This document shows positions 6,387 to 10,547 of a stretch of DNA of 10,547 nucleotides, piece after piece; position 1 is the stretch's first letter; each line of letters opens with the position of its first letter. Below the pieces are notes generated by a model. The model did no database searches and was not told where the DNA came from. It worked only from the letters and a program-made list of their open reading frames with translations. Source of the stretch: Minisyncoccota bacterium. Lineage in GTDB: Bacteria > Verrucomicrobiota > Lentisphaeria > Oligosphaerales > MVZH01. The DNA lies in the NCBI GenBank assembly GCA_021734725.1, contig JAIPIM010000127.1:1-10547 (forward strand), read 5' to 3'. The translations under genes and the position numbers were made by a program.

Positions 6387-7460
6387 TCATTGCCATTCGA
6401 ATGGCCGGGTCAAGGGCAGGATGCGCTCTTCTTTCGCATACCATCCCTGAGGAAGGAATTCACTGGTATGCATATAACACTGTACACGCAACTCGCGACT
6501 GCCAGGCGCGAATGTGAATAAGCGACTTTTGGGGACGTTCGTTGAACCATGATAGCGGCTGAGGCAAGCCGCGTTAATAAAATGAGTTCCCCATTTCGTT
6601 TCGATATGCGTTTTTCCCCCATAGGTGTCATCCGGATGCGCGTGCGTGTGTCCGCCGAGCCATACGTCAACCGCGCCAGGATGCTCTTCAATGTAGTTCT
6701 CGAAAGCTTGGGCGTCGGGCTGACTGCCCACGAAATACAGGTAGGACGCCCCCCGGGGTGCACCTTGCGGTTTAAAACCGTGGTAGTGACCTTTCCAGTT
6801 TCCGTCACTGTCTTTTCGCAACCCCTCCCATTCCCCGGAGGCCACGGTTGTTTCCTTCAACATATAATGATGCACCGAAATAATAATCGAATCCGGTGCG
6901 GATTCCACCATGGATGTCCACCATTCGAAGGTTTCCCCGGAAACCACTCCGGCCGGGTTGCCGCCCAAGTCGCCGCGTCCAATGGTTTGGCTGGGTTCGT
7001 TGATATCGCTCATCATAAGGAAGAGAATATTGCCTGCTCGAAACGAATAACGCTCCCAAGTGCCGTTGACGGGAAACGGCCTGCGCCGCGAATCAACCCC
7101 TGAACATTCCGTGTGTTTGCCCATGGGATCCACCCACTTACGCCACCACCACGCCTCCGGTTCGTCAAGGCCGCTGCGGTCATGGTTCCCGCACACGTTG
7201 TAAACGGCTTCCCGGGGGTGCTTCTCCAAAGCGTTGAACTGCCTTACGACTTCTTCCCCTTCCGAATCCTCCGGTACGGACTGCCCGCCGGACATGTCGC
7301 CGACATCGATCGCGATGTCCCAGTCAAACGGCGGACCGCCTTCTTCCCCGCCGCGTTCCGACGTGTGCAGCGCCTCGGCAAGGCTCTCTCGTCCATGCCT
7401 CAGATCGGTTTCAACATGCGCGTCCCCGAATACCCACAGTGAAAAAATGTCCGTTGACAT
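6387..7460 (-). CDS. Calcineurin-type metallophosphatase/metallophosphoesterase
   Basis: A 357-residue dinuclear-metal phosphoesterase with no signal peptide, so probably cytoplasmic. All five metal-site blocks are present (numbering from the ATG at 7460): D13-x-H15 in FGDAH, D55 in DVGD, GNHD with N92, H93 and D94, the HH pair at 197-198, and GGHTHAH with H271 and H273. An intact catalytic centre is therefore expected. The substrate is unknown; a Trp-rich insertion between the GNHD and HH blocks and a C-terminal tail make it unlike cAMP phosphodiesterases or simple nucleotidases that I can name. A TTG five codons upstream (7475) is possible, but AAGGA about 7 bases before the ATG at 7460 supports the ATG. 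It follows the MFS gene by 117 bp and precedes ydbH by 40 bp on the same strand. Confidence 0.88.
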   Translation of the reverse strand: MSTDIFSLWVFGDAHVETDLRHGRESLAEALHTSERGGEEGGPPFDWDIAIDVGDMSGGQSVPEDSEGEEVVRQFNALEKHPREAVYNVCGNHDRSGLDEPEAWWWRKWVDPMGKHTECSGVDSRRRPFPVNGTWERYSFRAGNILFLMMSDINEPSQTIGRGDLGGNPAGVVSGETFEWWTSMVESAPDSIIISVHHYMLKETTVASGEWEGLRKDSDGNWKGHYHGFKPQGAPRGASYLYFVGSQPDAQAFENYIEEHPGAVDVWLGGHTHAHPDDTYGGKTHIETKWGTHFINAACLSRYHGSTNVPKSRLFTFAPGSRELRVQCYMHTSEFLPQGWYAKEERILPLTRPFEWQ

Positions 7461-7503
7461 AACGCTGTCCTTCAAAATCCGATATGGTCAATCTCAAAAA
7501 CTG

Positions 7504-7532
7504 AATCTACTACGGATTGACTCGGCATGCAA
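7504..7532 (-). promoter_or_regulatory. Weak candidate promoter before the metallophosphatase gene
   Basis: On the minus strand TTGCAT (7532-7527) and TAGATT (7509-7504) are 17 bp apart, each matching 4 of 6 consensus positions. They lie about 45 bp upstream of the metallophosphatase ATG, in the 117-bp gap after the MFS gene. If real, the metallophosphatase-ydbH-ynbE-ydbL unit could be transcribed separately from the transporter. Confidence 0.25.
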
Positions 7533-7577
7533 GGACATCCGTCTCGGTCTGCCCGTGTCCACTTCCCCGGACGACGA

Positions 7578-8912
7578 TTACTCTCCATACCACCGCTGCC
7601 AGACCCATCCTCCCACGCCGATCAGAGGGAATCCGCAAGCCGGCACCAGCATGACCAGCCACATCATTTGTTCGCCGAGGCGCTCGATCAGTATGCCCAT
7701 ACCGATAAGAAGCAGAAACCTAATCATGCTCGAAATGACGCCCGCAACTGCCATGCCCGCGCCGAAGCGCCGGCGGTCCGTGCGCAGCAAGGTGCTGACC
7801 ATGGCCGGATATTCGCACGACCAACAGAAACTTGCGACGATGTATCCACACGCCGTCAGAAGGTAATCTCGCGAAAGAATCCCCCCAATAAGTATGCCGC
7901 CGCCAAGCAATCCCGGCACAATCATAAACATCCGCCTGCCCACCCGGTCGGGCAACGCCGCGAGAACGCCCCGCGCAAGCAGGTACGCCAGGCTGTGCGC
8001 AGACATCACAAGACCGGGCGCAATCAATGCGGCGTGGAACGAACGGCTTTCCAGAAACCGCGCCATCCAGACATGGATGGTACTGTCGGATATCCCATGG
8101 ACCGCAATCAATGCGGCAAGAAAAAAGGAGTGCCTCGGCAGCAACAGGTCGCGCCAATGCCAGGAGCGATTGTCGCTCGATGCAGGGGCATCGCCGGCGG
8201 AGAGTCCAGCATGGGCACGCTTGCGATAAATGAGGCTGGAAACCAGAACAATGCTGCCGACAATGAAAAAAGGGAGGTGAAGGATATGACGAAACGCGAT
8301 GGTTTCACTTCTCCTCGCAAGTGTCAAAAACCCTTCCGCAACCAGCGGAAACATCATTCCTCCCGCGCTGGTGGATGCCAAATTCAACGACAGCACCTGG
8401 CGCTGATTGTTGGGGAAAAGTTTCCCCAGGTACGCACTGACCGCAATGAACAGGGGGCCGCTGAAAACACCCGCGATCCCTGCGGCCACGGCAAAAGGCC
8501 AGAAGCGTTGACCCGCAAACGCCACTACGAACATGGACGTGCCGAGGCCTGTAAGGCCAATCCGGATCATCCGCCGGGGTCCCCACCGGTCGATCAATTG
8601 TCCTCCGAGAAGAATACTGATAAGGCTGGGGAGCGCACTGATGCTGAATAGAAATCCAAACCGCGCATCGCCAATCTGCAGGTAATTCTTGAAATGGCTG
8701 CGAAAAACAGGAAGTACCTGGTGGTACCCGGCAATCACCACGAGCACTGTTATGACGAGAGCATAAAAGAGATGGCGGCGAAAGCGGGTCCGAGCAGACG
8801 ACAGGGGAGGTCCCGCGGTATCCTCGGACTTGTTGTTGCGCGCGTGGTCGGCGTCGACCGCGGACACCGAAGAATGGGTGGATGTCGCCTTCCGTGAGCC
8901 AGTGGTAGCCAT
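7578..8912 (-). CDS. Major facilitator superfamily (MFS) transporter
   Basis: A 444-residue inner-membrane transporter. After a polar, Ser/Ala-rich N-terminal extension of about 45 residues there are about twelve hydrophobic segments, beginning with ALVITVLVVIAGY (51-63). MFS motif A appears after segment 2 as GGQLIDRWGPRRM (103-115) and again in the second half as LPDRVGRRM (320-328). This is the expected six-plus-six repeat around a cytoplasmic loop at about 230-258. The length is normal for the family. The substrate cannot be told from the sequence; I see no signature that separates sugar phosphate, organic acid or drug transport. The ATG at 8912 has only a weak GGAA upstream, so a later start inside the polar extension is possible. 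It is divergent from the transposase remnant and upstream of the metallophosphatase. Confidence 0.87.
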   Translation of the reverse strand: MATTGSRKATSTHSSVSAVDADHARNNKSEDTAGPPLSSARTRFRRHLFYALVITVLVVIAGYHQVLPVFRSHFKNYLQIGDARFGFLFSISALPSLISILLGGQLIDRWGPRRMIRIGLTGLGTSMFVVAFAGQRFWPFAVAAGIAGVFSGPLFIAVSAYLGKLFPNNQRQVLSLNLASTSAGGMMFPLVAEGFLTLARRSETIAFRHILHLPFFIVGSIVLVSSLIYRKRAHAGLSAGDAPASSDNRSWHWRDLLLPRHSFFLAALIAVHGISDSTIHVWMARFLESRSFHAALIAPGLVMSAHSLAYLLARGVLAALPDRVGRRMFMIVPGLLGGGILIGGILSRDYLLTACGYIVASFCWSCEYPAMVSTLLRTDRRRFGAGMAVAGVISSMIRFLLLIGMGILIERLGEQMMWLVMLVPACGFPLIGVGGWVWQRWYGE

Positions 8913-9025
8913 GATACATTCCGCTGTTTCAGATATTCACGTTTGCGTCACTCTCAAAGGGAATCATCGTACAGGCTTTCCGGCAATCATCAATCGCAGT
9001 CGGCATTCAATATCCCGGGAAAAAT

Positions 9026-9297
9026 ATGCGAAAAACTGCTTTGTCAGGCGAGAACCGCGAAGAATTCGAACGCGTCTACCCGGACCGGTATCAGGCCACG
9101 TGCGGGTCCTGGCGTCCCACCACCCGCAAGGCCGCGTACGAATACCTCCAGTGCGGCGACCTCCGGGAGGGGTTCGCTCGCGTACGCTGTCCCGACTGCG
9201 GTCACAACCTGTTCGTCGCCTTTTCTTGCAAATCCTCCAGCTGGAGGACATCTGCCCCTCCTGTCACCAGAAGCGCACTTTGGTCACGTCCATGGTG
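9026..9297 (+). pseudogene. IS91-type transposase N-terminal zinc-binding domain, frameshifted and truncated
   Basis: The first frame (9026-9232) begins MRKTALSGENREEFERVYP and continues through WRPTTRKAAYEYLQCGDLREGFARVRCPDCGHNLFVAFSCK, given here in short as the CxxC block C55-C58 and C68. This is the zinc-binding domain at the N-terminus of IS91-family (Y2, rolling-circle type) transposases. The family continues after the FSCK block with FCPSCHQKR. Here that block (ICPSCHQKRTLVTSM) appears in the +1-shifted frame at about 9250-9293, so the gene is broken between 9233 and 9249. Similarity stops at about 9297, where the GAACTTGGGG repeats begin, and the catalytic domain with its paired tyrosines is absent. 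It is a dead stump of an originally roughly 300-400-residue protein. It lies between the divergent MFS gene and the glycyl radical enzyme gene and marks a past insertion. Confidence 0.85.
9233..9248. repeat. Perfect 16-bp palindrome at the transposase frameshift
   Basis: TCCTCCAGCTGGAGGA reads the same on both strands. It sits exactly where the IS91-type reading frame breaks. The family spacing between the SCK and CPSC blocks suggests about 12 bases there, but 20 are present, so 8 bases appear to be extra. Those extra bases complete the right half of the palindrome. Confidence 0.75.
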
Positions 9298-9374
9298 GAA
9301 CTTGGGGACGTACATATGTAAGTCGAGGAACTTGGCGAACTTGCGGGCGAACTTGGGGACGTACGTATGTAAGT
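9298..9374. repeat. Pair of 26-bp direct repeats with GAACTTG subrepeats
   Basis: Copies at 9298-9323 and 9349-9374 share 25 of 26 bases; each begins GAACTTGGGGACGTAC and ends TATGTAAGT, and they differ only by A or G between these parts. The heptamer GAACTTG occurs four times (9298, 9328, 9337, 9349), so the spacer is itself made of degenerate partial copies. The first copy contains the 10-bp palindrome TACATATGTA (9311-9320). The block abuts the end of the transposase homology. From the form it looks like a mobile-element-linked interspersed repeat, perhaps of the kind carried by REP-associated transposases; that link is inference. Confidence 0.7.
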
Positions 9375-9593
9375 ATCTTGCAATGAGGATGATGGCATTA
9401 AAAAGGTGGATAATACATACGTTAGCAAGAATCGTCCATGCGAGGCTATTCGTTTTAACGCTTTCGTGCACTGAGGTACAAACCTGTGTTGTTCCGCTCG
9501 ACTCCATACGTAGCGGCACTTGCAAACCGAACGTTACGCAGTCACTGTATCAACGGCTAATGAAACGATGGCAGAATAAGGCATGACACCCCT
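9375..9593. other. Non-coding or decayed stretch between the repeat block and the GRE gene
   Basis: No recognisable gene was found here. The open frame that crosses it on the plus strand is the out-of-frame continuation of the transposase stump and has no family features. The base composition is visibly poorer in G+C than the downstream gene. The segment has an imperfect stem GTTCCGCT / AGCGGCAC (about 9498-9526) around a 13-base loop. It is probably remnant mobile-element DNA. Confidence 0.4.
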
Positions 9594-9614
9594 TAGCCTG
9601 AATTATTCAGGTTA
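9594..9614. promoter_or_regulatory. Near-perfect 21-bp palindrome upstream of the GRE gene
   Basis: The core CCTGAAT-T-ATTCAGG (9597-9611) is perfect, and the extended arms TAGCCTGAAT and ATTCAGGTTA match at 9 of 10 positions. With only one central base it suits a dimeric DNA-binding protein better than an RNA hairpin. It ends 21 bp before the GTG start at 9636, so a repressor bound there would block transcription or sit on the leader. Alternatively it is the end of a vanished insertion sequence. Confidence 0.45.
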
Positions 9615-9635
9615 GAGTGAATCGAGGGGGTCCAG

Positions 9636-10547
9636 GTGAAAACGCGTCGTCGACAGGACAACGTGCAGATGCCACCGACCGGAAACAGCGAAACAACGGG
9701 GAACGACCTCATCGGGGTACTCCGAGCGCGCATTCTGGAGGGGAGCAATGCCGCGTGCTTTATCGAGCGGGAAACAGCCCTGCTCGACTGTGCCGAGCGC
9801 GTCCTGGAGTTGCCGGTGGAACAGCGGTACGCCTTCCAGCTGCGTCAGGTGCTGGAGACGGTTTCTACGCCGCTCACGGCACAGGAGGTCTTTGCCGGAC
9901 GCGCCGTTGAGGCGGTGTGGGAGCGCGCCGAGTCTGTCGCACATGTTCCCGGCGGACGTGGGAGTTCGGGACACGTGACCTTGGATTGGGAGACGTTGCT
10001 GGCGCGCGGACTGGCCGGGATCGTTGACACAGTCGAGTCCAATGCCGAGAGGCTGGGCACGCGCGAGGCGAGGCAGTTCGCCGCCAATGCGAGGGCATGC
10101 GTCGCTGCGGTCGCCGATTTCGCCCGCCGCTATGCGCGCACCGCTCAAGGCCTGGCCGAACAGGCGACCGATTCAGCAGCACGGCGCCGAATGCTGCGCA
10201 TTGCCAACGCCCTCGCGCAGGTGCCGACACAGCCGGCACGGGACTTCTTTGCCGCGCTGCAGTCCGTATGGCTGGTGCATTTCGTCACCAGTTGCCTCAT
10301 CGGCGCGCGCGACTTCGCGTTCGGGCACCTTGACCAGTACCTGCTGCCCTATCTGGAACGTGACCTGAACCGGGGTGCCATAAACCGCGAACAGGCGGTC
10401 ACATTGTTGGCTCACTTCCTGCTCAAGAGCAACGAAATCACCGGTACGGCCACGTGGAACTACCGGGGAAAGCCAACTCCGTGCCGGGCATCCAAGCAAT
10501 ACCTCATGCTGGGCGGCAACGGCACGAACGCGCTTTCCGAAATGGTC
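9636..10547 (+). CDS. Glycyl radical enzyme, pyruvate formate-lyase-like, partial (C-terminus beyond right edge)
   Basis: The frame is open for 304 codons from the GTG at 9636 to the window edge. GAGGGGG (9624-9630) lies 5 bases before the GTG; an in-frame ATG at 9669 is the alternative. It matches the N-terminal PFL domain of glycyl radical enzymes: SSGHVTLDWETLLARGLAGI (paraphrasing residues around 110-130), an ADFARRYA block, then VPTQPARDFFAALQSVWLVH, FGHLDQYLLPYLERDLNRG, FLLKSNEI and a YLMLGG strand. These proteins are oxygen-sensitive, cytoplasmic, and need a radical SAM activase, which is not in the window. Full-length members are about 750-850 residues, so the catalytic Cys block and the C-terminal Gly loop lie outside and the substrate class cannot be assigned. 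The region before the HVT block is shorter than in pyruvate formate-lyase, glycerol dehydratase or choline lyase as I know them. G+C content is visibly higher than in the preceding 250 bp. Confidence 0.85.
   Translation, partial: MKTRRRQDNVQMPPTGNSETTGNDLIGVLRARILEGSNAACFIERETALLDCAERVLELPVEQRYAFQLRQVLETVSTPLTAQEVFAGRAVEAVWERAESVAHVPGGRGSSGHVTLDWETLLARGLAGIVDTVESNAERLGTREARQFAANARACVAAVADFARRYARTAQGLAEQATDSAARRRMLRIANALAQVPTQPARDFFAALQSVWLVHFVTSCLIGARDFAFGHLDQYLLPYLERDLNRGAINREQAVTLLAHFLLKSNEITGTATWNYRGKPTPCRASKQYLMLGGNGTNALSEMV

Noticed and set aside
7527..8651. Long plus-strand open frame of 374 codons opposite the MFS gene
   Set aside because: It lies antisense to a clear membrane transporter, its product is an Arg/His/Gln-rich sequence with no family features, and it has no credible ribosome site. 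It is a by-product of the codon usage of the opposite strand.
9298..9374. CRISPR-like repeat block
   Set aside because: There are only two full copies, the space between them is made of degenerate partial copies, and no cas genes are present.
9454..9540. attC-like recombination site with TAAC and GTTA ends and an internal CCGCT / AGCGG stem
   Set aside because: No RYYYAAC or GTTRRRY core sites are present in the right places, the outer arms pair poorly, and there is no integrase or cassette array in the window.
9298..9586. Continuation of the first transposase frame to a stop at 9586 as a 186-residue protein
   Set aside because: After the frameshift the translation loses all family similarity and passes through the repeat block, so it is not a real product.

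Overview
The window looks like a chromosomal accessory stretch from a Gram-negative bacterium, most plausibly a member of the PVC group (Verrucomicrobiota, Kiritimatiellota or Lentisphaerota). The pointers are a YdbH/YnbE/YdbL cell-envelope operon, which implies an outer membrane, a PEP-CTERM sorting tail, a class II CPD photolyase, a pyruvate-formate-lyase-like glycyl radical enzyme, and debris of an IS91-type transposase. The phylum is an inference from gene content. No rRNA, tRNA or CRISPR array was seen.

Left part (1-2331): on the minus strand, a flavin-binding pyridoxamine-phosphate-oxidase-like gene is followed 39 bp later by a class II CPD photolyase that runs off the left edge. A 236-bp intergenic region separates this pair from a divergent, plus-strand gene for a small NIF3/CutA-like domain protein (COG3323 type). 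That region carries a long imperfect inverted repeat and three copies of the octamer CGTCAACC, so it may be a shared control region.

Middle part (2552-8912): six genes lie on the minus strand. In transcription order they are an MFS transporter, a cytoplasmic calcineurin-type metallophosphatase, ydbH, ynbE, ydbL, and a 53-codon ORF that is almost only a PEP-CTERM sorting tail. YdbH, YnbE and YdbL resemble the E. coli set that forms one of the AsmA-like bridges moving phospholipid between the inner and outer membranes. The order ydbH-ynbE-ydbL is the same as in E. coli. The tail-only ORF has a good Shine-Dalgarno site and a GTG start 16 bp after ydbL, but it may equally be the stump of a decayed surface protein.

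Right part (8913-10547): a broken IS91-type transposase N-terminus has a frameshift at a perfect 16-bp palindrome, and its homology ends where a pair of 26-bp GAACTTGGGG repeats begins. About 220 bp without a recognisable gene and a 21-bp palindrome follow. The plus-strand start of a glycyl radical enzyme gene then runs off the right edge, before its catalytic cysteine and glycyl-radical loop. This last gene is visibly richer in G+C than the DNA just before it, which fits a junction between DNA of different origins.
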